From contig NZ_SJPQ01000002.1 of assembly GCF_007859945.1 (NCBI RefSeq), positions 722,279-786,278 of the forward strand: a stretch of 64,000 nucleotides of DNA, given 5' to 3'. Below, one piece after another: positions 54,371-62,205 of this stretch (the first letter of the stretch is position 1; each line of letters opens with the position of its first letter). Made by a program: the position numbers and the translations under genes. The stretch comes from Pseudobythopirellula maris (GTDB lineage Bacteria; Planctomycetota; Planctomycetia; Pirellulales; Lacipirellulaceae). The notes under the pieces are model-generated. The model was not told the origin of the DNA. It did no database searches and saw only the letters and a program-made list of their open reading frames with translations.

Positions 54371-54898
54371 GTGAAGACAAAGCAACACCCTCTTGGATCG
54401 GATGTGCCGACTAGCCATCGGCGTGGTAAGAGAGTTCTCGCCGCTAGCTGTCGCGTGCCTCTGCTGGTTACTTTTGGTTGTTGCATCGCGATTGCGGGCT
54501 GCACTGGCGGGCAGGTTGCAGAGATGCAATTAGGGGACATTCCCTATGGAAAAGACCTCGTCAAGCGGGGTGAAAGTATCCCGTGCACCGTAGTGAGCAT
54601 CAGCAGCCCCCACGGTGAACGTGTGTGCCTGAAAGGGAGACTGCAGGAGGGCGTTACGCTGCCAGATCTGTTTCCTGTGCTCGATACCGTCACGAGCACG
54701 AATGGCGCAGACACGATGCTAGAGCGTATGCCGGAGTCGCTGCGTAGCAGCACTAACAATAGTGGAATGTTTGTAGCTGAAGACCGGATGTGGATTACTG
54801 GATCGAATATCGGAGCAAGCAATCGGAGGATCGCGATCTATGCTGCTGAGTCACTTTCCTCATCCGAGTTCTACTTCGATTATTCTTGGGGTCTATAA
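54371..54898 (+). CDS. Putative lipoprotein, unknown, atypical composition
   Basis: A 175-residue product if the GTG at 54371 (preceded by AAGGG nine bases upstream) is used; an ATG at 54317 is an alternative. A basic region, hydrophobic stretch and lipobox-like LVTFGCCIAIAGCTGGQ suggest a lipoprotein with Cys about residue 44, though the n-region is long. The remainder (FPVLDTVTSTNGADTMLERM, MFVAEDRMWITGSNIGASNR, FYFDYSWGL) matches no family I know. Composition differs from its surroundings: three 60-base rows have 34, 30 and 25 G/C bases, while flanking genes are near 70%. It is bounded on both sides by pairs of family C repeats. Probably acquired or lineage-specific; coding status is likely, not certain. 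Confidence 0.55.
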   Translation: MKTKQHPLGSDVPTSHRRGKRVLAASCRVPLLVTFGCCIAIAGCTGGQVAEMQLGDIPYGKDLVKRGESIPCTVVSISSPHGERVCLKGRLQEGVTLPDLFPVLDTVTSTNGADTMLERMPESLRSSTNNSGMFVAEDRMWITGSNIGASNRRIAIYAAESLSSSEFYFDYSWGL

Positions 54899-54942
54899 AA
54901 TCCGATTGCCCAGCTTTTACGTCAGACACAGCCTGCCCCCCA

Positions 54943-55022
54943 TAGTCCCTCCGCGGCGTTCCGTGCGCCGGGTACACGCCCACCCGCCGGGGCCCGGGCC
55001 GCCACAGAGGGCGGCCCCTACA
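54943..55022. repeat. Family C repeat, copy 3 (left end degenerate)
   Basis: Matches the family from CCCTCCGCGGCGTTCC through the complete right end GGCGGCCCCTACA; the TGTAGGGAAC end is changed (CATAGT). Located 45 bases after the putative lipoprotein stop. Confidence 0.85.
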
Positions 55023-55054
55023 GGGGCGTAGCGGGTAGCCTTGCATCTCGAAAC

Positions 55055-55140
55055 TGTAGGGAACGCCCTCCGCGGCGTTCCTGCCCCGGGTACACGCCCA
55101 CCCGCCGGGGCCCGGGCCGCCACAGAGGGCGGCCCCTACA
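55055..55140. repeat. Family C repeat, copy 4 (complete)
   Basis: A complete 86-base copy with TGTAGGGAACGCCCTC and CCCTACA ends, 32 bases after copy 3. The spacer to copy 3 repeats elements of the copy 1/copy 2 spacer (TAGCGGG ... ATCTCGAAAC), so copies 1-2 and 3-4 are related pairs. Confidence 0.9.
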
Positions 55141-55276
55141 GGGGCTGCGCCGCCCCGGCTGAAGAACCGCGGCCACCCGATCTGAAAGCGGCCCGCCGGA
55201 CGCCGAGCCTCGCCCAATACCACGTGCGGGGTATACTGCGGAGATCGACCTTATCGCACCGCAGGACGCCATCGCC

Positions 55277-55717
55277 GTGACCACCCCTGTTTCCAAAGAC
55301 GCCGCCTGGGCCAAGGGCCTGCTCCGCGACGCCGGACTCCGTGCGACCGCCGCCCGGTCCGCCGTGCTGCGGCGGCTCTCCGAGACCTCGACCCCGCAGA
55401 GCCACGCCGAGGTGGTCCAGCACCTGAGCGACGCGGGGTTCGATCAGTCGACGCTGTTCCGCTGCCTCAACGAGTTGGCCGGAGCCGGGCTGCTGGCGCG
55501 CCTCGACCTGGGCGATCAGGTGCGGCGGTTCGAATTGACCGGGCCCGACAGCGAGGGCGTCGCCGAGCACGCCCACTTCATGTGCGTCGACTGCGGCAAG
55601 ATGACCTGCCTCGAGGGATTCTCGGTCAAGCTCAGCCCGGAGCGCGGCCCGCGTCGCAAGGCGATCGGGGAGATCACCGAGGTGCTGCTGCGAGGCCATT
55701 GCGGCGATTGCGGCTGA
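55277..55717 (+). CDS. Fur-family metal-responsive regulator
   Basis: A 146-residue winged-helix regulator. The DNA-binding half contains GLRATAARSAVLRRLSETST and the recognition-helix segment AGFDQSTLFRCLNELAGAGL. The metal-binding half contains FELTGPDSEGVAEHAHFMCV with CVDCGKMTCLEG and the C-terminal HCGDCG, that is two CxxC pairs for a structural zinc, plus His residues at EHAHF. Whether iron, zinc, or peroxide is sensed is not decidable. The GTG start at 55277 is the usual beginning; a -10-like TATACT lies at 55232-55237, 40 bases upstream. The gene converges with the HExxH gene (17 bases between stops). Confidence 0.88.
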   Translation: MTTPVSKDAAWAKGLLRDAGLRATAARSAVLRRLSETSTPQSHAEVVQHLSDAGFDQSTLFRCLNELAGAGLLARLDLGDQVRRFELTGPDSEGVAEHAHFMCVDCGKMTCLEGFSVKLSPERGPRRKAIGEITEVLLRGHCGDCG

Positions 55718-55734
55718 CGCCCGCCGCGTGCGTT

Positions 55735-56316
55735 TCATCCCGCCCCGCCTTGGGCGTGCCACAGCGAGTCGCCGGTCGTCAGCCCGTCTAGCGCCCGCGC
55801 GATCTGGGCCGACCGGGCGATCGCCTCGTCGAGCACGGCGCCCCATTCCCCTTCTTGCGCGCGGCGCCATCCCGCTTGGGCCATCGCAATGGCCGCGGCG
55901 TCCGGCGAGCCGTCTTCCCCCCTCAGCGGTTCGCTCGGCAAGGCGTCGTAGTACGGCCGGAACATCGTGGTCGAGGCGAAGAACGCCCGCATGCCGTGCC
56001 GGTCGGCGAGCGCGGCTTGCAGCCGCAGGCAGGCGTGTTCGTGAGCCTTCTTGTCGCTGTTGTTGACGAGCCCCCAGTCGAGCTTGTCCCAACTCTCGGG
56101 CCCCTCGCAGAGCGCGTGGCACGCCTCGTGCAGCACCATCTGAGCGAGGCAATCGTCCGGGTCGAGCGTGTCGGCCGTGCCGATCGTCAGCAGCCCGGCG
56201 CCATCCCACGAAGCATTGACCTCAGCGCTCCGCTCGACGCGCATCCCCATCCGCTCGGCGGCATGGATCCACACGAGCGACAGGGGGTCGGTGTAAGTCT
56301 TCTCGATGCTTCGCAC
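55735..56316 (-). CDS. HExxH-containing protein, unknown
   Basis: A 193-residue protein without a signal peptide (GTG start at 56316; MRSIEKTYTDPLSLVWIHAA). MVLHEACHALCEG (about residues 60-72) is an HExxH zinc-peptidase-like motif, and the following VNNSDKKAHEHACLRLQAAL offers a further His/Glu pair (HEHA) that may be the third ligand. ERMGMRVERSAEVNASWDGA precedes it. No family name is recognised. The C-terminal half is Ala-rich and helical. Cytoplasmic location, putative metal site; the substrate and activity are unknown. It converges on the Fur-family gene. Confidence 0.72.
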   Translation of the reverse strand: MRSIEKTYTDPLSLVWIHAAERMGMRVERSAEVNASWDGAGLLTIGTADTLDPDDCLAQMVLHEACHALCEGPESWDKLDWGLVNNSDKKAHEHACLRLQAALADRHGMRAFFASTTMFRPYYDALPSEPLRGEDGSPDAAAIAMAQAGWRRAQEGEWGAVLDEAIARSAQIARALDGLTTGDSLWHAQGGAG

Positions 56317-56748
56317 GGCGGGGGGAGCGCTTGGTTGGCGGTTGGCGGTCAGCGGCCAGCAACTAACGGCTGACGGCTTGCGTAGGCGGCCAATTCTTTC
56401 TGGCGAATTATTTTAGCCGACTTACGTCGCGGCGTGTGGCGACGAAATTTAACGTAAACGCTGGCCCGCAAGCTGGTTGGGCGAAAATGCCTCTGGCCCA
56501 AAACTGATTTCTGCGCGCTGGCCCAATAACGATTGCAGAGATTTGGCGATCGATCGGTTATCAAGATAATTGGGCGCCGCAGGGGGTCGTTTTCCGAGCG
56601 GCCCGCTGCGATTTAGCAGACAAAGGCGCACCGCCTGGCCGATCCGCTGCGTTATTGGGGGCGAACGGGGCAGCGATCCGCTGGCGACTTTTTTCGAGCG
56701 GACCGCGCGGTGCGGCGGCGAGTAAATTTTTGGGCCAAGCCGCTTAGC
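56317..56748. other. 432-bp gap upstream of the HExxH gene
   Basis: Lies between the start of the HExxH gene and the stop of the second DUF1570 gene, both on the minus strand. It is A/T-richer than its surroundings and contains several short repeats of CTGGCCC and a distant inverted pair (GCCCAATAACG at 56521-56531, CGTTATTGGG from 56650) that could close a domain of about 120 bases. No ORF with a family, no tRNA and no terminator were recognised. Confidence 0.4.
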
Positions 56749-57843
56749 TCAGCGCAGCCGGGCGATGTAGCTCATGAACTGCGCGTCGAGCAGTTCCAAG
56801 TCGTCGCCGAACGCTTCGCGGAAGTCGGCCACCCGCTGGGCGGGCGGGTACTTGGCGAACAGCGGCCGGCGGGCCGTCGTGGCCAAGTAGCGGCTGTACT
56901 CCTGAGGGCGGGTCTCGCACAGGAAGAACGACAACGCCCACGCCTGGGCGTAGGCCGGCAGCGTGTTGCGCTCGAACGACTGGTCGCTGGCGATGAACGC
57001 CGCGATCTTGCCCGGGCTGCGAGTCGAGACGACCATCTCGCGGAAGTCGATCAGCCGGCCCCAGTTGAGCCGCTGGGTCTGCGTGTCGTAGCCGCGCGGG
57101 TCGTACACGCCGCGGGCCTCGAACATCATCGCCAGCCCCTCGGCCACCCAGCGCGGCGTGACGGTGAAGCGGCGGTGCAGGCCGGTGTTGTAGGCCGTTT
57201 GGTGGGTCGCCTCGTGGATCACCGTGGCGGCGTTCTCGGCCCAGTCGTCGCCGCGGAACTTCTGGTCGTACAGGTACACACGGTTCGACTTCGGCTCGTA
57301 ATGGCCCAGGGCGCCCTGGGGCGTGGCGACCGACGACTCCTGCACGTAGCTGCGATAGTCCGACCGGTTGGCGAACACCACCGCGACAAGCGGGTAGTCG
57401 GGCTCGCGCGGCGTGAAGCCGCGCACGCGGAAGTAGGCGACCAGCGAGCGGTACAGGTCCTCGAACCGCTGGGCCCACTCGGCCTTGTCGCCGCGCGGGT
57501 GGGCCACCAGGTAGTGCGACGTGGAGGTGAATCCGAACCGGCCGTCGAACTCCTCCTCCAGCGCCCGGCGCATCTCTTGGCTCGTGTAGCCGCGGAACGT
57601 GGGGGCGGTCTTCTTCGGCTCGAGCGCCTGCTTGGCGGCGAACTCGTAGAGGGCGCCGTCGCGTCCCAACAGCGCGATCGAGGTCTCGGTCCAGGTGAGC
57701 GGCCGGCCCTCGAGCCGGCGGCCGTCGACCTTCGCGCTGAACATGAACTCCGCCGCGGGGCTGCTTGCAGCGGCCGCTGCAAGCAGCGCAAAGAGAGCGC
57801 CGCGGGGGGCGAGGGCGAGGCGACGCTTCGGCTTGGGGGGCAT
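56749..57843 (-). CDS. DUF1570 domain protein, gluzincin-like (2)
   Basis: A 364-residue exported protein (signal peptide GALFALLAAAAASSPAA). After an N-terminal beta-rich part, the DUF1570 core begins at FGFTSTSHYLVAHPRGDKAE (about residue 104) and includes LGHYEPKSNRVYLYD, VIHEATHQTAYNTGLHRRF with the HEATH site and RWVAEGLAMMFEARGVYD with the third acidic ligand. SYAQAWALSFFL-like YAQAWALSFFLCETRPQEYS follows. The same motif order is present in the protein at 43798-44949, so these are paralogues. Neither lies with a recognisable substrate gene. Confidence 0.85.
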   Translation of the reverse strand: MPPKPKRRLALAPRGALFALLAAAAASSPAAEFMFSAKVDGRRLEGRPLTWTETSIALLGRDGALYEFAAKQALEPKKTAPTFRGYTSQEMRRALEEEFDGRFGFTSTSHYLVAHPRGDKAEWAQRFEDLYRSLVAYFRVRGFTPREPDYPLVAVVFANRSDYRSYVQESSVATPQGALGHYEPKSNRVYLYDQKFRGDDWAENAATVIHEATHQTAYNTGLHRRFTVTPRWVAEGLAMMFEARGVYDPRGYDTQTQRLNWGRLIDFREMVVSTRSPGKIAAFIASDQSFERNTLPAYAQAWALSFFLCETRPQEYSRYLATTARRPLFAKYPPAQRVADFREAFGDDLELLDAQFMSYIARLR

Positions 57844-58059
57844 CGGGCGGAGTCGAGCGGGGCTTGGAGGCTGGGCGGGGAGGGCGGGATCGGAACCGGA
57901 CCGGGGGCGCCTACTTCAAACCTAGTACCCACCACGCCGGGAACTCTCGACTAGCGAAGTCGCCAAGAGGCCCCGGCTCGGCGTACAATCGGAGCTGCCG
58001 GCACGACCGGCCCCACACCACGCCCCTCTGCAAACGTGTCCCATCAACGGCCAGGGCCC

Positions 58060-59466
58060 ATGCGAAGACTCTCCCGACTTCCCGCCGCTGTGGCGCTGGC
58101 CACGATCGTGTGGCTGCCGACCCTCGGCGTCGCCCAAGAAACCGCTCCGCCCGCCGAGCCGGAGGCCGCAGAGACCGACGCCCAAGCCGAGTTCAAAGAC
58201 GAGGTGATGCGACTCGTTCGCCAGCTCGACGCCCGCCGCGCCGGCGAGCGGGCCGCGGCGTTTGAGGGCCTTGTCGCGCTCGCCGGGCCAACGAGCGACA
58301 GCGCCGACCGGTTGCTGGCGGCGTTGCCGCGGGCCAACGACCGCATGCCGCCCGCTGTGCGGGCCGGTCTCGCCCGGGTGCAGCGTGAGGTGGAGACGCG
58401 TGTCGCGCAGTCGTCCACCGTGGAGAGCCGCGTGACGCTCGACGTCGAGGGCGCCACGCTCGCCGAGGTCGCCACGCTCATCGAGGAGCAGACCGGCAAC
58501 CGGCTGGCCGACAACCGGGGGAACTTCGGCCAGAACGTCGCGGTGAGCCCGATCACCGCCTCGTTTGACGACCGCCCGTTCTGGGAGGCGGTCGACTCGC
58601 TGCTCGATACGGCCGGTCTGACGGTCTACAACTACGGCGGCGACGACGCCCTCGCCCTGGTGGGACGCGACGACGGCGCCCGACAGCGTGTGGGCTCGGC
58701 CGCTTACGCCGGGCCGTTCCGCTTCGAGCCGCTGCGGGTGGTCGCCGTCAGATCGCTGCGCAACCCGACACAGAACGTGCTGAACGTGGAGCTCGAGGTC
58801 GCCTGGGAGCCGCGACTGCGGCCGATCGCCCTGTCCGTGCCGCTCTCCGAGCTCACGGCGCGCACCGCGTCAGACGCGCGGCTGTCGATGCTGCGTCCCG
58901 AGCAATCGATCGACGTGGAGGTGACGCCCGGCTCGAAGGCGGTCGAGATGACGCTGCCGCTGGTGCTGCCCGACCGCGAGACCGACAAGATCGCCTCCTT
59001 GAGCGGCGTGCTGCGGGCGCTGGCCCCGGCGCGGCGGGCGTCGTTCCGCTTCGAGGAGCTCGACCGCGTGCTCGAGCCCAAACGCGAGTCGCGCGGCGGC
59101 GTGACCGTGACGCTCGAGCGGTTCTTCGAGAACAACTCGATCTGGGAACTGCACATGCGTCTGCGGCTCGACGACGCCCAAGACGCCCTGGCGTCGCACC
59201 GTGGGTGGGTGTTCCAGAACACCTCGTACCTAGTGGACGAAGCGGGCGAGCGGATCGAGCATGCCGGGTTCGAGACCCTCATGCAAACCGAAACGGAGGT
59301 CGGCGTCGCTTACTTGTTCGATCTCCCCACCGCGAGCGAGGAGGATTCGCAACCGGACGAGGGCGACGCCAACCCCGCCGCGGGTTACTCGTGGGTCTAC
59401 GAGTCGCCCGCCGGGATTGTCCGCACGCCGATCGAGTTCAAGATCGAGTCGATCCCGCTGCCGTAA
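58060..59466 (+). CDS. Secreted protein with STN-like domain, unknown
   Basis: A 468-residue exported protein (signal peptide RRLSRLPAAVALATIVWLPT and following residues; ATG at 58060, with a GTG at 58036 as alternative). A helical segment (about 45-125) is followed by VTLDVEGATLAEVATLIEEQ, ITASFDDRPFWEAVDSLLDT and LTVYNYGGDDALALVGR, which look like the secretin/TonB short N-terminal (STN) domain. The C-terminal 250 residues are beta-rich with no recognised fold. There is no secretin pore domain, so it is not a complete secretin. It is the upstream neighbour of the DUF1559 pseudopilin-like gene, but 382 bases separate them. Function unknown. Confidence 0.7.
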   Translation: MRRLSRLPAAVALATIVWLPTLGVAQETAPPAEPEAAETDAQAEFKDEVMRLVRQLDARRAGERAAAFEGLVALAGPTSDSADRLLAALPRANDRMPPAVRAGLARVQREVETRVAQSSTVESRVTLDVEGATLAEVATLIEEQTGNRLADNRGNFGQNVAVSPITASFDDRPFWEAVDSLLDTAGLTVYNYGGDDALALVGRDDGARQRVGSAAYAGPFRFEPLRVVAVRSLRNPTQNVLNVELEVAWEPRLRPIALSVPLSELTARTASDARLSMLRPEQSIDVEVTPGSKAVEMTLPLVLPDRETDKIASLSGVLRALAPARRASFRFEELDRVLEPKRESRGGVTVTLERFFENNSIWELHMRLRLDDAQDALASHRGWVFQNTSYLVDEAGERIEHAGFETLMQTETEVGVAYLFDLPTASEEDSQPDEGDANPAAGYSWVYESPAGIVRTPIEFKIESIPLP

Positions 59467-59848
59467 GCCGCACGACGCTATCGCTACTCATGCTGAGCGC
59501 GTTTGTCGCAACAGGACAAGCAGTGGGGCAGCGGGCGTGTGGAGGCGTCGTAGAAGCCGCAAAACGCGTGAAAGTCGCGGGGCGGCCGCCGATCGGCGTT
59601 TGATGGACAATTTCGCAAAACCTTGTCACAATAGGGGTTCCGGCGATTCGGCGTTCGCACGCGTGGGAATACCTGCCGCGATTGTGTGCGAACCAGTACG
59701 ACGGAGGGAGCCTGTGCGCGCCGCCGGAACCGCTGTGCATGGCCCCAAGAACCATTGACCCCCCGCGACGCGGCGCTCCGTTCGCCCCGCCGCGCGACTC
59801 GCCCGGGCCGTTCGGCCCGCGGCGCCCGTTCTCAGGAGAGAAGAGACG
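59467..59848. other. 382-bp gap upstream of the DUF1559 gene
   Basis: Between two plus-strand genes. It contains the promoter candidate at 59604-59632 and, just before the ATG at 59849, AGGAGAGAAGAGACG as ribosome binding region. No RNA gene or repeat was seen in the remainder. Confidence 0.45.
59604..59632 (+). promoter_or_regulatory. Possible sigma-70 promoter for the DUF1559 gene
   Basis: TGGACA (five of six -35 bases) at 59604-59609, a 17-base spacer and CACAAT (four of six -10 bases) at 59627-59632. The region is locally A/T-rich. Leader of about 210 bases to the ATG. Confidence 0.4.
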
Positions 59849-61039
59849 ATGAGGCACAACCCATTCTCCCGCCGTTCGGCCGATGGCATTCGTCGCGGCT
59901 TCACCCTCGTCGAGCTGCTGGTGGTGATCGCGATCATCGGCGTGCTGGTGAGCCTGCTCTTGCCCGCGGTGCAGTCGGCGCGCGAGTCGGCCCGCAACAC
60001 GCAGTGCAAGAACAACATCAAGCAGCTGACCACGGCGCTGATCAACTACGACACCACGCAACGCGAGCTGCCGGGGCTGATCAACGAGATCAAGAACCCC
60101 GCCAGCGACAAGTTCGAAGGCAACGTGGAGAACTGGCGTCGGGCGAGCTGGATCGTGATGACGTTCCCCTACCAAGAGCAGGGCGCTCTGTGGGACACCT
60201 GGACCAAGGCCTTCCCGAGCGACGCCAACGCGGCGCTCTCAGACGGCTCCGCGGGGGGCGTCGACTACACGCCCGCGCTGGAGAGCTTGCTCTGTCCGAG
60301 CGACACGTCGATCATCCCCGGCAGCCCCGCCAACTCTTACGTCGGCAACGCGGGCCAGGCGTTCGGTGATCCCTCGAGAACCAGCAGCTGCGACAACACC
60401 CCGGCGGGAATGACCTGCACCAACTTCGAGTACGGCGCCAACGGCGTGTTCTTCGATTTGAATCGCAACCCGAACACGGGCGATAACAACCCGGAATTCG
60501 TGGCCGACGGCCGCGAGATCGGTGGATCGGCGAACCAAACGGCGGTGCAGTCGTCGATGAACTACATCTCGTCGGGCGATGGCACGAGCAAGACGTTCCT
60601 GGTGAGCGAGAACATGCACGCGGTGTGGTACACCTACCCGCCCACCAGCGACGACTTCAACAACGTGAACGACGTGCGCGACTCGAAGCACCACTTCGGT
60701 TTTGTCTGGCACAACCTGCCCGATCTCTCGGATTCGACGCTCCCGGCCGAGCAGCAGCGGATCAACGGCGCCACGCTCGAGGCGCCGCTCGACACGATGG
60801 CCGGCGTGCCGGAGCAGTGGGGCTACCCGTCGAGCAACCACCCGGGCGGGGTGAACGTCTCGTTCGCCGATGGCCACTTGCAGTACATCAACGAGAACAT
60901 CGAGCAGCGGGTGTACGCCCAGATGATGACGACCAAGTACAAGCGGTCGAAGTACTACGACGAGTCGATCACCTCGGGCAAGTACCCCAACGGCACGCCC
61001 GATCGCGAGCTGCCGCAGCCCTCGGAAGCCGACCTCTGA
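59849..61039 (+). CDS. DUF1559 domain protein (pseudopilin-like)
   Basis: A 396-residue member of the planctomycete-expanded DUF1559 family. The N-terminus is a type IV pilin/type II pseudopilin signal: RRGFTLVELLVVIAIIGVLV (residues 15-34) with G|FTLVE prepilin peptidase site and Glu at +5, then LLPAVQSARESARNTQCKNN. The large C-terminal domain contains VGNAG, SMNYISSGDGTSKTFLVSEN and the typical end HPGGVNVSFADGHLQYINEN. Such proteins are thought to be membrane-anchored through the pilin helix; their role is unproven. A clear ribosome site precedes the ATG, and a terminator hairpin follows 73 bases after the stop. Confidence 0.92.
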   Translation: MRHNPFSRRSADGIRRGFTLVELLVVIAIIGVLVSLLLPAVQSARESARNTQCKNNIKQLTTALINYDTTQRELPGLINEIKNPASDKFEGNVENWRRASWIVMTFPYQEQGALWDTWTKAFPSDANAALSDGSAGGVDYTPALESLLCPSDTSIIPGSPANSYVGNAGQAFGDPSRTSSCDNTPAGMTCTNFEYGANGVFFDLNRNPNTGDNNPEFVADGREIGGSANQTAVQSSMNYISSGDGTSKTFLVSENMHAVWYTYPPTSDDFNNVNDVRDSKHHFGFVWHNLPDLSDSTLPAEQQRINGATLEAPLDTMAGVPEQWGYPSSNHPGGVNVSFADGHLQYINENIEQRVYAQMMTTKYKRSKYYDESITSGKYPNGTPDRELPQPSEADL

Positions 61040-61112
61040 TCGTCGTCTCCTCGTGGCGAGGCGACGACGGCGCCGGTTGCGAGACGGACGCGATCGCCGG
61101 CCATCAACATCA

Positions 61113-61150
61113 AAAAGGCCGCGTCGGGCGACTGCCCGGCGCGGCCTTTT
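61113..61150. terminator. Bidirectional intrinsic terminator
   Basis: A 13-base-pair stem (GGCCGCGTCGGGC, one wobble) with GACT loop, followed by TTTTCTGTTT on the plus strand and by TTTTTG on the minus strand. It sits between the convergent DUF1559 and EpsI genes and can end both transcripts. Confidence 0.85.
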
Positions 61151-61178
61151 CTGTTTGCTCGGCTTTTGCTCGCTCGAC

Positions 61179-61212
61179 CAAGTGTGGTTCGGCGGCAAGT
61201 GTGGTTCGGCGG
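61179..61212. repeat. 17-base direct tandem repeat
   Basis: CAAGTGTGGTTCGGCGG occurs twice without a gap, between the terminator and the 3' end of the EpsI gene. Function unknown; it may be a simple slippage product. Confidence 0.85.
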
Positions 61213-61277
61213 GTTGTTCGGCTCGTTTGCCAGAGCGGTACGCAGGGGCGTCTCACTCTCCGTCGCGTCGTGCGATC

Positions 61278-61976
61278 TCAGCCTTCCTGGGTCGGGGGCC
61301 AAGCGTCGGCGAGGACCTTGTTGAGCTCGGGCAGGAAGAGCTCGGCGAAATCGATCGCCACGTTGTCCTCGGGCGCCTCGCCCGAAGTCGTCGGCGCGGT
61401 GAAGTAGAGCTTCATGAGAGTCTTGGCGCCGCCGAAAGCGTAGCGTGCGCTCTTCACCTTGTCGCCCGGCGCCTGCCAGACCACCTCGCCGCCGTCTTTC
61501 TCCGGCCTGAACCAAGTCCAAAACACGCGTACCGAATGCTCGCCCGTCTCGTCTGAACGGGTGAAGACCGCGGTCCAGAACTCAACCTCGTCGCCATTGC
61601 CGAGCGTCATCACGTGCTTGGCGGGGCTGATTTCCGGCTGGTAGCCTTGCGAGGGGTAACAGACATCGGGCGTGTGAACCGAAGTGTCGCGGGCGTGGCC
61701 GGCGATCAGCCAGAGGTTGACGAACGCCTTCTCTTTCTCGTTCACGTAATCACGCGACACGTATCCCTTGGCGCCGGCGATGATCTGGGTTCGGTCGTCG
61801 ACGACCTCGTCCGTGCCGACCCAGTTGCCCAACTCGTTGGGGGCGTCGCCGAGATGTTCGACGTAGGCGTCGAGCATGTGATTGGAGGTCGACCAGCGGT
61901 CGGAGATGCCCCCCTCGATCACGGTCATCGAGACGATCACGACTGCGGCGAGCACGAACGGGATTAAGCGGAGCAT
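61278..61976 (-). CDS. EpsI-type exosortase-associated protein
   Basis: A 232-residue protein with an N-terminal membrane helix (MLRLIPFVLAAVVIVSMTVI) and a periplasmic EpsI domain. NELGNWVGTDEVV is the W-rich start of the family, and HTPDVCYPSQGY (about residues 98-109) is its conserved H-x-P-x-x-C-Y-P-x-x-G-Y motif; VNLWLIAGHA and VRVFWTWFRPEKDG are further matches. EpsI proteins are encoded with, or fused to, exosortases and go with exopolysaccharide production; the exact role is not established. Here it lies downstream of a Wza-like export gene and a secreted Pro-rich gene on the same strand, but behind a terminator. No exosortase is within the window; it may lie nearby outside. Confidence 0.88.
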   Translation of the reverse strand: MLRLIPFVLAAVVIVSMTVIEGGISDRWSTSNHMLDAYVEHLGDAPNELGNWVGTDEVVDDRTQIIAGAKGYVSRDYVNEKEKAFVNLWLIAGHARDTSVHTPDVCYPSQGYQPEISPAKHVMTLGNGDEVEFWTAVFTRSDETGEHSVRVFWTWFRPEKDGGEVVWQAPGDKVKSARYAFGGAKTLMKLYFTAPTTSGEAPEDNVAIDFAELFLPELNKVLADAWPPTQEG

Positions 61977-62080
61977 TTCGACTCTCGGCGTACAGGTCGC
62001 CGGGCCGTGACGGCCCGGCAGAGGCGGCGAACGCCCGGGGAGGGCGCGTCGGAACCGGAATAAAGGGCGACCACTTTGCA

Positions 62081-62111
62081 AAAAAAGGCGTGGCCGCTGG
62101 GCCACGCCTTT
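62081..62111 (-). terminator. Intrinsic terminator after the Pro-rich gene
   Basis: A perfect nine-base-pair stem GGCGTGGCC/GGCCACGCC with a four-base loop; on the minus strand it is followed by TTTTTT. It lies about 95 bases after the 62206 stop and upstream of EpsI, so EpsI needs its own promoter or read-through. Confidence 0.85.
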
Positions 62112-62205
62112 CGGGGCGCTCTTTAAACGTTAGGTCTGAGACCGCATCCAGTCAAGCAACGCCCGCCGCCCAGGCGAGGGGGGGGGCTCAGCCGGCTGGG
62201 GAGAC

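Noticed and set aside
54085-55140. Possible CRISPR array
   Set aside because: Only four units of about 86 bases, themselves palindromic, in two pairs around a gene, with related spacers and no cas gene.
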